A stretch of DNA of 64,000 nucleotides, taken from assembly GCF_008923205.2 (NCBI RefSeq), contig NZ_WBMS02000001.1, positions 75,893-139,892 on the forward strand, in the 5' to 3' direction. This document shows, one piece after another, positions 32,791-41,484 of the stretch (its first letter is position 1; each line of letters starts with the position of its first letter). Under the pieces are notes generated by a model. The model was given only the letters and a program-made list of their open reading frames with translations, had not been told where the DNA came from and searched no databases. The DNA comes from Actinomadura physcomitrii (GTDB lineage: Bacteria; Actinomycetota; Actinomycetes; Streptosporangiales; Streptosporangiaceae). Made by a program: the position numbers and the translations under genes.

Positions 32791-35700
32791 TCACAGGGCG
32801 GTGGGTTCGATGTCGCATTCGAGGGGCTCGTTCCGTTCGGCCGCGCGCACCTCCGGATGGTCCGCGCCCAGCGCCTGCCTGAGCGCGGCCAGCGCCGGAT
32901 CGGAGACCTCCCCGTCCTCGCCCATGGCGGCGCGAGCGCGCGCCAGGTTCAGCTCGACGGCGAGCGCGTGGGGATGCCGCTCGCCGAGGCAGGCGATCAT
33001 CTTCTCCCGGGCGCCCGACAGCAGCCGGGCCGCGGCCTCCGGCTCACCAAGCAGGTAGTAGTCGTTCGCCAGGCCGACCGTGGCGCAGAGCGCGTAGTAG
33101 TGGTCCGGGCCGAGGACCCCGGCTTCGAGGTCCGCGAGGGCCGACTGGTCGCTCTCCTGCGCCGCGTACACCTCCGCCAGCCGCCGGAGCACCACACCGC
33201 GGTCGATGGCGCACACCTGGACGAAGGGGTGCCCGTTCCCCATCACCCTGCGGTAGCCGTCCAGCGCCCGGTCGATGATCGGCAGCGCCTCCTCCGGGCG
33301 TCCGATCGCACTGGTGGCGAGCGCCAGGCAGACCCGGCTCGCGAGCGTGTTCGGATGCTCCTCGCCGAACCGGCGGACGTGGGCGGCGAACGTCTCGGTG
33401 GCCAGCCGGTGCGCCGCCTCGGTCCGGCCGAGCTTCCGCAGCGTCCCCGCATGGCTCATCTTCGCCTGCAGGACCAGCGCGTGGCCGGGCGCAAGGACGG
33501 GCCGCAGGTTGTCCAGGCTCTCCGCCTGGATGCGGTGCGCCTCGCCGTACCGTCCGAGCGCGTGCAGGTCCCGCGCGAGGTTGTGGGTGGTGCGGAAGCG
33601 CTGCCGGTAAGGCTGGCGCTCGCCGCCCCAGACCTCCTGGTCGATCTCGTGCGCCCGCTGGAAATCGCCCAGGATCCGCAGGTCGAGGGCGAGGTTGCCG
33701 GCGGCGAGCTTGGTGTCGCTGTGGGCGTCCCCGTGGATCCTGCGCCGCCGGCGCCAGGCGTCGAGGTCGATCTCGTAGGCCCTGCGGAACTCGCCGCGGA
33801 AGCGCAGGTCCGCGCCGAAGCCGTTGGCGGCGAACAGGGTCTGGATGTTGTCGGCGCCGTACTTGCGATGCGTCCGGGCGAGATTGTCCTCGCTGAGATC
33901 GGCGGCGGCGCGGTTGTCGCCGAGGCCGCGCAGCGCGTTCGCCAGGACCCGGGAGATGTCCAGGACGTCGTCGTCGTCGGGTCCGTACCGGTCGCGCCAG
34001 CGGTCCAGCGCGATCTCCGCCAGCCGCCGGCTGCCCTCGTACTCCCCGGACTGGTAGAGGAACTTGGCCTGGTCGATGCCCACGTACCGGATCCGCGGAT
34101 CGTCCGCCTCGAACACCCCCGACGGGATGACGTGCGGGGTGATCTCGGAGCGGCGCTCCCAGGTCGACTCCTCCTCGGGCTGCTCGGCCGGGGTCGCCTC
34201 CTTGAGGAGGCCGTGGACGCAGGCCCGGACGCGGCGCCGGCCGTCGTCGCCGAGGCGGTCGTCGAGGATCGCCCGGACGAGCCGGTGCACCTGGAGGCTG
34301 CCCGGTTCCTCGTCGAAACGGGCGAGGGAGAACCGGGAGATGTCGCGCATCGCGCCGCGCAGCCCGGCCTCGTCGGCGAGCAGCGCGGCCAAATCGGCGG
34401 GCAGGTCAGCGGACCGTCCGGCGGTCAGCAGCGCGCAGGGCACCGGTTCCGGGTCGAAGACGGCCCACAGCTCCAGCAGCCTGTCCGCGACGGGGTTCTC
34501 CGCGCGGAGCAGGTCCAGGTTGAGGCTCACGCCCGCGGCGAGCGGCCCGGGCAGTTCCTCCGCCCGGTCCCCCGCACCGAACTCGGTGAGCCGGCTGTCG
34601 AAGAGCCGCAGGTACTCCTCGACGGTGCCGCCGGTGACGACGTGCCACGCGGCCGCCTGCCAGACCGCGAGGGGGAGGTCCCCGACGCGTTCGGACAGCA
34701 GGTCGGCCTCGGCCTCCGACAGCCGCGGCACCCGGCGGCGGAGCAGGGCGATGCTCTCGCTCCGCTCGAAGACGCCGACGTCGACGACCGAGGCGTGCCG
34801 CTCCCAGCCGCGGTCGCGGGACGTCACCAGGACGTGGCGTCCCGGCCCGAGGCCGGTTCCGCCGGCGTCGACCGAGAGCGGCGTCAGCGGGACGACCTGG
34901 TCCGGGTCCTGCGCGTTGTCGTAGATGAGCAGCCAGCGGCCGTAGGGGCGGCCGTCGCGCAGCGCCCGCAGGACGCCGTCCACGGTGTCCTTGATGTCGT
35001 CGCTCATCGGCATGCCGAGCTGGCGTGCGAGCAGAGCGAGGGCGGCGCGGGCCGAGGTCGTCTGCTCGGCCGGGACCCACCACACCAGGTCGTAGTCGCC
35101 GGCGTGCCGGTAGGCGTACTCGACCGCGAGGTTGGACTTGCCCTCCCCGCCCAGGCCGAACTCCGACTCGGGCAGGAGCGCCGCCATCCCGTCCCGCAGC
35201 GCCGCCCGTACGGCGGTGAGGAGGCGGTCGCGTCCGGTGAAGTCGGGATTGCGGGCGGGCAGACCAGTGCGGAGCACCGGCGGAAGCGCGGGGCCCGGAC
35301 CCTCCGGCCCGCCGGTGGCCTGGAACACCTCCACCCGGTCGGCGCCGGGCCCGCCGGACGGGTCGGGCGCGCCGGCCGCCGAACCGGCCGCCAGCTGCCT
35401 CGCCACCTCCCGGTACTGCCCGCCGAGGCCGGCCAGCGCCGGCGCCGCGACCTGCGCGAACGGCAGGTCGGGCGGGAGCCGCACGTCGCCGCGGCCGACC
35501 GCCGCGAGCAGCGCCGGGAAGTCCAGCGACGAGCCGATCCGCTCGCGGACGACGTCCCACACGGCCCGCAGCACCTGCTGGACCTCGCGCCTGCGCATGC
35601 CCTGCAGCAGGATCTCCCGGACGCCGTCGTGGAACTCGTAGGCGATCTCCTCCTCGCCGCCGTCCGCCGGGCGGCCGACCATCCGCAGCAGCCCGCTGAG

Positions 35701-36942
35701 GAACACCTCGGCGAGGACGGAGGACGAGGAGGACGGCAGCATCGCCCGCTGGACGAGGCGCATGACGGGCAGCCGCAGCGGCGCCGCCGCCAGGTAGGTG
35801 GCGAGCTTGAACGCCGCGGGCGACGACGACGCGCGGAACTGCTTGACGCGCATCTCCGCCGACATCGCCTCGTCCTCGGCGGGCGGCGCCTCGGCCACCG
35901 GACGGCCGGTGAACAGCGCCGCGCCCATGATGTCCCGGCCGCCGTGCGCGACCAGGTTCGCCCACGAGCGCAGCCACCGCTCGCTGAGCTCGACGACCGG
36001 GATCGGGACGCCGAGCGGGCGGCCGTCTGGCGGCTGGAGGGGCGCCCGGGCCACGGTGAGCCGCTCGTTCGGCAGCGCCGGCCCGGACGCGCCGAACCGC
36101 ACCGGTTCGATGGCCGCGGGAGTCCGCCACCACAGCCGCTGCGGCAGCGGCTGGGCGATCGCGACGGTCCCCGTCCGGCCCCATCGGCCGAGCAGCGCGG
36201 CGGCGCGGCCGTCCCGCCAGGCCGCGCCGATGCAGTCGCTGACGACCAGGATGACGCGCCGGTGGCTCGGGTCGACGAGCTCGTCCGGGTCGCGGTCCGC
36301 GCTGACCCCGAACGCCGACCCGGTGCGCAGCGCCAGCCGCTCGCCGCCCGTGTCCATGTACCAGGTGCGCAGGTCGCGGAACGCGCCGAGCTGCTGGAGC
36401 AGGGTCCGCAGCTCCTCGATGGTCTGCCGCCACACGACCATGGACGGCCCGACGTCCGCGACCAGGGCGAGGTCGTGCCGGCGGTCCCGCGCGGGGACCA
36501 TGACGGGCTCGCACACGCCGGTCTCGGCGATCCGCTGCGCGGTCGCGGTCTCGTCGAGGATCTCGCGGGTCAGCGACGGGACGGTCGCGCGCAGCGGGCG
36601 CAGCGCCCGCGCCAGCGGCAGCGTCCGGGAGATGGCCGGCATCGCGGGCATCCGGACGGGGAACGACGCGGCCGGCACCTCCTGGCCCGCCATGTACAGG
36701 GCCGCTTCCGCGGGGCGCGGCGGCGGTGGCTCCGGCCCGGGCGGCGTGGACGGCTCGGCCGGGCGCGGCGACGCCGGCGGGTCGGCGGGCGTCCCGTCCG
36801 GTCCGGCGGCACCGGACGGGACGTGGTGGGCCGGGCCCTCGTGCGTCCGGAACCAGCCGGCGAGCCAGAGCGCGTCCGCGATCTCCACCGCCGTCGGCTG
36901 CGGGTCGAGCGCCTGCAGCGCCTCGACGAGCCGGCGGATCAT
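32791..36942 (-). CDS. vWA (SAV_2336-type)-NB-ARC-TPR fusion protein
   Basis: This is a 1383-aa protein. The N-terminal domain (about 1-500) has a Pro-rich linker and a vWA-like fold: RRHDLALVADVGPSMVVWRQTIEELRTLLQQLG carries a partial MIDAS (D-x-G-x-S instead of DxSxS). Then a NB-ARC STAND ATPase begins at about 545 (RNPDFTGRDRLLTA, Walker A FGLGGEGKSNLAVEYAYR, Walker B WLLIYDNAQDPD). Finally TPR repeats cover about 880-1360 with many LGxxHPxTL-type units, and the tail is CDIEPTAL. The NB-ARC/TPR half resembles the free-standing protein at 43784-46315. The ATG overlaps the MoxR stop (ATGA). It is probably the sensor/scaffold of a vWA-MoxR-VMAP complex. Confidence 0.85.
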   Translation of the reverse strand: MIRRLVEALQALDPQPTAVEIADALWLAGWFRTHEGPAHHVPSGAAGPDGTPADPPASPRPAEPSTPPGPEPPPPRPAEAALYMAGQEVPAASFPVRMPAMPAISRTLPLARALRPLRATVPSLTREILDETATAQRIAETGVCEPVMVPARDRRHDLALVADVGPSMVVWRQTIEELRTLLQQLGAFRDLRTWYMDTGGERLALRTGSAFGVSADRDPDELVDPSHRRVILVVSDCIGAAWRDGRAAALLGRWGRTGTVAIAQPLPQRLWWRTPAAIEPVRFGASGPALPNERLTVARAPLQPPDGRPLGVPIPVVELSERWLRSWANLVAHGGRDIMGAALFTGRPVAEAPPAEDEAMSAEMRVKQFRASSSPAAFKLATYLAAAPLRLPVMRLVQRAMLPSSSSSVLAEVFLSGLLRMVGRPADGGEEEIAYEFHDGVREILLQGMRRREVQQVLRAVWDVVRERIGSSLDFPALLAAVGRGDVRLPPDLPFAQVAAPALAGLGGQYREVARQLAAGSAAGAPDPSGGPGADRVEVFQATGGPEGPGPALPPVLRTGLPARNPDFTGRDRLLTAVRAALRDGMAALLPESEFGLGGEGKSNLAVEYAYRHAGDYDLVWWVPAEQTTSARAALALLARQLGMPMSDDIKDTVDGVLRALRDGRPYGRWLLIYDNAQDPDQVVPLTPLSVDAGGTGLGPGRHVLVTSRDRGWERHASVVDVGVFERSESIALLRRRVPRLSEAEADLLSERVGDLPLAVWQAAAWHVVTGGTVEEYLRLFDSRLTEFGAGDRAEELPGPLAAGVSLNLDLLRAENPVADRLLELWAVFDPEPVPCALLTAGRSADLPADLAALLADEAGLRGAMRDISRFSLARFDEEPGSLQVHRLVRAILDDRLGDDGRRRVRACVHGLLKEATPAEQPEEESTWERRSEITPHVIPSGVFEADDPRIRYVGIDQAKFLYQSGEYEGSRRLAEIALDRWRDRYGPDDDDVLDISRVLANALRGLGDNRAAADLSEDNLARTHRKYGADNIQTLFAANGFGADLRFRGEFRRAYEIDLDAWRRRRRIHGDAHSDTKLAAGNLALDLRILGDFQRAHEIDQEVWGGERQPYRQRFRTTHNLARDLHALGRYGEAHRIQAESLDNLRPVLAPGHALVLQAKMSHAGTLRKLGRTEAAHRLATETFAAHVRRFGEEHPNTLASRVCLALATSAIGRPEEALPIIDRALDGYRRVMGNGHPFVQVCAIDRGVVLRRLAEVYAAQESDQSALADLEAGVLGPDHYYALCATVGLANDYYLLGEPEAAARLLSGAREKMIACLGERHPHALAVELNLARARAAMGEDGEVSDPALAALRQALGADHPEVRAAERNEPLECDIEPTAL

Positions 36943-37958
36943 CCCGCGCCGGGCATCTCGATCGGGCGGAGCACCGCCTCGAGGATCTCGTTCAGCTTGC
37001 CGTCCGGCGGCCTGCTGCCCGAGGTCGCGAGGTACACGGCGTTCAGGAGCTGGTCGGTGGCGAGCGCGCCGTCGGCGCGGCGGGCGAGGAACAGCTCGAT
37101 GAGCTCCTCGCTGCCCGCGCGGGCGTCCGCACCGAGATGCGCCTCGATGATCTCCGCGAGCCGGTCCCGGCCGGGCGGCTCGATCATCAGCCGGACGCAC
37201 CGGCGCAGGAACGCGGGCGGGAACTCGCGCTCGCCGTTGCTCGTGATGATGACGATCGGGAAGCTGGTGCAGCGCACATCGCCGTGCTCGACCGGCACCC
37301 GCGGGCCGCCGTCCTCGGTCATCACATGGATGCGCGCCTGCTCCTCGGGCAGCCGCTGCAGCTCCGGAATGGTGAACCGGCCCTCCTCGAACACGTTGAG
37401 GAGGTCGTTCGGCAGGTCGATGTTGCTCTTGTCGAGCTCGTCGATGAGCAGGACGCGGGGCAGGTCGCCGGGCAGCAGCGCGGTGCCGAGCGGACCGAGC
37501 CGGATGTAGCGGCCGATGTCGGGCGGCTCGGCGGTGTCGGCCCGCCCGCCGGCGCCGCGCAGGCTCGTCTCGTGGAGGCGGCCGATCGCGTCGTAGTGGT
37601 AGAGGCCGGTCTCCAGCGTGGTGTTGCTGGTGATCGACCAGTACAGCACCGAGCCGAGACCGAGCTCGTAGGCGACGTTGTAGGCCAGGGTGGACTTCCC
37701 CGACCCGGGCTTGCCCGTCACCAGCAGGGGGCGCCGCAGCAGCACCGCCGCGTTCACCCTGTCGACTATCGACTCGTCCGGCCGGTAGGAGATCGCCTGC
37801 TGCTCCTGCCGCCCGCGCCCCCGGACGGCGTCCTCGGGGCTGAACCGGCGCCATGGCGGGGGCGGCGGCAACCGGCGCGCGCGATCGTGCGGCAGACCGT
37901 CGCCGCGGTAGATGCGCCAGTCGCCGATCGGGTCGCTGGATTCCGGTTCTGTCGTCAT
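36939..37958 (-). CDS. MoxR-type AAA+ ATPase
   Basis: This 339-aa ATPase has Walker A LLVTGKPGSGKSTLAYNVA at about residue 78, Walker B PRVLLIDELDKSNIDLPNDLLNVFEEG, sensor 1 FPIVIITSNGEREFPPAFLRRCVRL and a C-terminal lid. MoxR ATPases act as chaperone-like remodelers that work with vWA proteins. Here it lies between the VMAP gene (15 bp upstream) and the vWA-NB-ARC-TPR gene (4-bp overlap downstream), the classic ternary order. It has a longer N-terminal extension (about 60 residues) than minimal MoxR proteins. Confidence 0.9.
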   Translation of the reverse strand: MTTEPESSDPIGDWRIYRGDGLPHDRARRLPPPPPWRRFSPEDAVRGRGRQEQQAISYRPDESIVDRVNAAVLLRRPLLVTGKPGSGKSTLAYNVAYELGLGSVLYWSITSNTTLETGLYHYDAIGRLHETSLRGAGGRADTAEPPDIGRYIRLGPLGTALLPGDLPRVLLIDELDKSNIDLPNDLLNVFEEGRFTIPELQRLPEEQARIHVMTEDGGPRVPVEHGDVRCTSFPIVIITSNGEREFPPAFLRRCVRLMIEPPGRDRLAEIIEAHLGADARAGSEELIELFLARRADGALATDQLLNAVYLATSGSRPPDGKLNEILEAVLRPIEMPGAG

Positions 37959-37973
37959 GGCGGCCTTCCGGTG

Positions 37974-39488
37974 CTATGCGGGGGGTCGGAGCCGGACGTA
38001 CGGCTCGGGAATGCGGTCGGCGTCGTCGAACACCAGCGTCAGGTGGAGCCCGAGGTGGTCCGCCCCGGCCTCCTCGGCGCCGGCGGACAGCGCCTGGCGG
38101 CGCAGGTCCATCGTCCGCCGGGGCAGCTTCATCAGGTCGGCGGCCAGCAGGTCCTTGACCTCGCGGGCGAACCGGGCGGGGTCGCGGCCGTCCCGGCACC
38201 AGGCGATCACCGGGGTGCCGGACAGCAGCCCGACCCAGTGCTCGTCGGGCTCGTCGCTCGCCGCCCAGGGCGGGAACGCGAGCGCGAGGACGGCCGGCGA
38301 CTCCGACAGCTTGGAGAACAGCTCCTCCTGGTCGTACTCGCCGCGCCGGGTGACCAGGCAGACGGGCGCGTCGGCCGAGTTGCCGCGCAGCACCGACCAC
38401 TTGTGCCGCCAGTCGTGGTGGACCGCGGCCAGCCGCATCCGGTCGAGGCTGCGCACCACCACCGGGTACTTGATCCCGATGCGGTGCTCGAACCCCGCGA
38501 TCTTGATCTTGGAGTCCTCGACCGGGTGGCCGAGCAGCGGGCGCGGCAGCACGAACTCGACGGTGAGGTCGGGGGTGGGCCGGTCGAGCACCGAGGTCTC
38601 CGCGGTGAGCAGCCGCTCCAGCAGTTCGGGGATCCGGCTGAGCGGCAGCGCCTCGTCACTGCACTGCAGCGTGCTGCCGGGTTCGCGGTCCACCTGCAAC
38701 CACGCCGTGACCAGGTACCGGTCCGCCTCCAGCGCGTCCGGCGTGCACGCGATGATGAGGTAGGTCTCGGACGGCTCGGGCCGCGCCCGCGCCTCGACCT
38801 CGGCGTTCTGCCGCTGGTAGAGCGCGCCGTCCACGCCCTGCAACACCGCCTGCCGGCGCACCCAGTCCCGGATGGCGGGCGCCGCCGGCGGGGCGGCGGA
38901 CCGCGCCAGGTCGTCGGCGAAGATCAGCAGCGGCGGCACCCCGTCGGGTCCGGCGGGGATCTCCTCGAGCAGCGCGACGACGTCGTGGAGGTCGCGCATC
39001 TCCCGGTCCAGCAGCGGCCACGCTGGGCCGACGGCCCGCCGGTACAGCACGGGGAACCGGCCGAGGTGGGTCAGCCCGGTGTCGAACCGCTCCAGCGTGG
39101 TCATCAGCTGGTGCAGCTCCCGGCGGGCCTCCTGCCCGAGCCAGGGTTCCGGGACCAGCTCGCGGACGAGATCGCGGAGCGCCGCCACCGAGAGGCTGTT
39201 CTTGTAGAACCGCTCCAGGTTCCGCACCAGCGCCTGCGCGGCTCCCGGATAGTTGAGCAGGACGTCGACCAGCGCCCACACGTCGAGCCGGTCCTGGTCG
39301 TGGTGCTCGAGGGGGAGCCGGTGCCCGAGATCGCGCTCCAGGGCCGCCAGGAGCACCTCGCGCCCCCGCCGGGCCTTCATCCCGTCGATCCGCAGGACCG
39401 CCTCGACGAGCCGATGCTGGTCATCGACGTGCAGCGACGTGATCAAAGCCCCGTGCCTCCGCCCCAGGCCCCGCACGCGGCGGATCAT
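37974..39488 (-). CDS. VMAP (vWA-MoxR associated protein) with N-terminal EAD2-like domain
   Basis: This is a 504-aa protein. Residues about 25-105 (LVEAVLRIDGMKARRGREVLLAALERDLG ... VDVLLNYPGAAQALVRNLERFY) are an effector-associated domain nearly superposable on the C-terminus of the cyclase-like protein at 29853-30860. The rest shows the VMAP middle and C-terminal regions, including ETYLIIACTPDALEADRYLVTAWLQVD and VVVRSLDRMRLAAVHHDWRHKWSVL, with a late APVCLVTRRGEYDQEELF. No known catalytic motif is seen. The start at ATG 39488 is chosen; the frame is open to 39587 but would cover an operator. First gene of the ternary operon. Confidence 0.8.
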   Translation of the reverse strand: MIRRVRGLGRRHGALITSLHVDDQHRLVEAVLRIDGMKARRGREVLLAALERDLGHRLPLEHHDQDRLDVWALVDVLLNYPGAAQALVRNLERFYKNSLSVAALRDLVRELVPEPWLGQEARRELHQLMTTLERFDTGLTHLGRFPVLYRRAVGPAWPLLDREMRDLHDVVALLEEIPAGPDGVPPLLIFADDLARSAAPPAAPAIRDWVRRQAVLQGVDGALYQRQNAEVEARARPEPSETYLIIACTPDALEADRYLVTAWLQVDREPGSTLQCSDEALPLSRIPELLERLLTAETSVLDRPTPDLTVEFVLPRPLLGHPVEDSKIKIAGFEHRIGIKYPVVVRSLDRMRLAAVHHDWRHKWSVLRGNSADAPVCLVTRRGEYDQEELFSKLSESPAVLALAFPPWAASDEPDEHWVGLLSGTPVIAWCRDGRDPARFAREVKDLLAADLMKLPRRTMDLRRQALSAGAEEAGADHLGLHLTLVFDDADRIPEPYVRLRPPA

Positions 39489-39561
39489 CCCGCCTGGCCG
39501 GCCATCCGTGTGCGCCCGAGAATCAACCGACACACTATGACGGAACCAGGCCACCCGAAAC

Positions 39562-39577
39562 CGCGTCACCTGACACA
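39562..39577. promoter_or_regulatory. Shared palindromic operator, copy 1
   Basis: CGCGTCACCTGACACA matches the palindrome at 43661-43676 at 14 of 16 positions (TGTGTCACCTGACACA). It lies 74 bp upstream of the VMAP start, where a promoter is expected. An unknown dimeric regulator probably binds both sites. Confidence 0.6.
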
Positions 39578-39623
39578 CTTCGGCCAAGAACCGGCCGCGA
39601 TGCCGTCCCGGGGAAATGGCCGA

Positions 39624-41204
39624 TCAGCGTCCGCCGGCGCCCACCGCGCCGACGTCCTCTCTCTGGTGAATCGGCACGGTACTCCCAGGCCAGCTTTCCA
39701 GCTCGGGGAGCGAACCCGAGTCCCCGCCATCGGATCTCGCCGGCGCCATCCACGCGACGGACGCTCGCCAGATCCTGCCCACCCCCTTTCCGACCCGCCT
39801 GGCGGAGGCCAGGAACGCGACGACGGCGAGGCCGGCCCAGGCGGCGGTGAACTCGAAGATGCGCAGCAATACACCCAGGAGCACCACCAGCAGGTCGCAG
39901 ACCTCCTTGAAATAGAGCACGATCAGGACGATCGCGAAGGCGGCGAACACCGTGCGGATCATGAATGCGGTCCCGGGGATTCCGACCGAGTCGATGATCC
40001 AGCCGCCGCTGAGGGCTCCCAGCGCCACGGCGCCCACGCTCAGGAAACGCGTGATGCCGGTGATACGGCCGAGTTCTCTGGGAAAGGCCTTCGCCTGGTG
40101 TGCCCTGAGCGCGACATTGATGTACGCACCGATCACGCTGCACACGCCCCAGGCGCCCAGCCCGATGACGGGATCGTGATGCCTCGTCGCCACCCATACC
40201 AGAGGGAACCAGAGAACCGCGCAGAGCACTACCGAGGCGCCGGGGCTGGTCAGCCGGAGAAGCCAGGATGAACCGATCGCGCCGAGCAGACCTCCCAATC
40301 CCGAACAGGAGAGCAGCACACCGACCACATAGGCCGGCAGGCCTTCCCGCTGGGCCAGCAGTATCTGCAGCAGCACGATCACCTGGAAGGAGAAGTTCGC
40401 CAGCACGCAGACGGCGAGCACCGCACGCGAGAACGAGTCTCGCACGAGCAGGGCGAACGCCGGGCGGAGCGCACGGATCGCGCCCCCCACCGCCACCGTG
40501 GCCACGGGGCCGGGCGGCCTCGCCAACTCGCCGACCGGAGCGCCTTCCATTCTTTCAGCGACGCCCTCCCGGCTCAGGAGCCGCTTTTTGACCACCAAGG
40601 TCATAAAAGGAAAGAAGGAGGTGCATGCGTCCACAAGCCAGGGCATGACCGGATTTATGGCGAGCAGCATGCCGCCCAAGGGGCGGCCGAGGAACATCGA
40701 GGCGTTGAGTTTGGCCTCGTTGGTGCCGATGGCCGCGTTCAACGACTCCTCGCCGACCAGATCGGGCACCGCGGCGATTTCCGCGATCTCATAGAAGACG
40801 GCGCATGAACCGTCGATGAACGCGGCCGCGATGAGAAAGTAAACAGGATCTTCCAGGAAGAGCAGGCACAGACAGGTGGCCAGGGCCGAGATGATCCGGA
40901 CCAGCTGACTCGCCAGCATCACTTTTCGACGGTCGATCCGGTCGACCACCACCCCGGCCACCACATGGAGCAGCAGCCCCGGGACGACACTGGCCGCGGT
41001 GACGTAACCAGCGGCGATCGGCGACCGGGTCAGGAAGAGCGCGAGCAGCGGCCCCGCGGCGGCCACGCCCATCGAACCGAGCTGCGACACCGCGGACGCC
41101 GTCGACAGAATGGCGAAGTCGCCGCGCCAGCCTCCGCCACCGGAAGGGGTTCCGGATTCCGGCGCGCCGGACTCGCTCTCGGCACCGGATGGCACGGTGG
41201 TCAC
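39624..41204 (-). CDS. MFS transporter (exporter-like)
   Basis: This is a 526-aa protein. An acidic and Ser/Gly-rich N-terminal tail is followed by about 12 helices of a major facilitator: DFAILSTASAVSQLGSMGVAAAGPLLALFLTRSP at the start, and VDRIDRRKVMLASQL is the family signature loop between helices 2 and 3. The C-terminus has an extra hydrophobic stretch and a soluble tail (SWPGSTVPIHQRED). The GTG at 41202-41204 was chosen because GGGAGGG precedes it; a TTG at 41261 is possible. It may export the modified peptide of the island, an inference from position. Some codons are less GC-biased than in the neighbours. Confidence 0.85.
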   Translation of the reverse strand: MTTVPSGAESESGAPESGTPSGGGGWRGDFAILSTASAVSQLGSMGVAAAGPLLALFLTRSPIAAGYVTAASVVPGLLLHVVAGVVVDRIDRRKVMLASQLVRIISALATCLCLLFLEDPVYFLIAAAFIDGSCAVFYEIAEIAAVPDLVGEESLNAAIGTNEAKLNASMFLGRPLGGMLLAINPVMPWLVDACTSFFPFMTLVVKKRLLSREGVAERMEGAPVGELARPPGPVATVAVGGAIRALRPAFALLVRDSFSRAVLAVCVLANFSFQVIVLLQILLAQREGLPAYVVGVLLSCSGLGGLLGAIGSSWLLRLTSPGASVVLCAVLWFPLVWVATRHHDPVIGLGAWGVCSVIGAYINVALRAHQAKAFPRELGRITGITRFLSVGAVALGALSGGWIIDSVGIPGTAFMIRTVFAAFAIVLIVLYFKEVCDLLVVLLGVLLRIFEFTAAWAGLAVVAFLASARRVGKGVGRIWRASVAWMAPARSDGGDSGSLPELESWPGSTVPIHQREDVGAVGAGGR

Positions 41205-41484
41205 CGATTGCCCTCCCTGACCTCCACGGCAATCGGCATCCGACGGTGTACTAATAGACAACGAGTATCAACCCGGATAAAAGCCGCAAACCAGACAGAC
41301 GTGAGCATTAACTACCTGAAGGTTATCAAAAAATTTACATCGGCACTCCAAGGCCACTTAAAGTCCTGTCCACATCCGCTACCACGACAAACGGGTATGC
41401 AGGGGCATTGAAGGAACGACAATGCCGCACTTTCATTGCGGCAAGTGATCACTTTGCTTCAGAACGCGATCACCCGCATGCCGG
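41205..41484. other. AT-rich intergenic region (280 bp)
   Basis: This gap between the MFS start and the nSTAND stop is clearly AT-richer than the rest of the window, with runs such as TATCAAAAAATTTACATC. It holds the MFS promoter on the minus strand and, at its right end, the nSTAND terminator. No open frame in it looks coding. Confidence 0.5.
41423..41454 (-). terminator. Hairpin downstream of nSTAND gene plus palindrome
   Basis: TGCCGCA (41423-41429) and TGCGGCA (41437-41443) form a 7-bp stem, followed on the minus strand by TTGTCGTT. A perfect 12-bp palindrome AAGTGATCACTT sits at 41443-41454. It lies 31 bp after the nSTAND stop codon. Confidence 0.55.

Noticed and set aside
32857..37509. 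1550-aa plus-strand open frame
   Set aside because: Antisense to the vWA-NB-ARC-TPR and MoxR genes, whose domains are clear; composition is that of a shadow.
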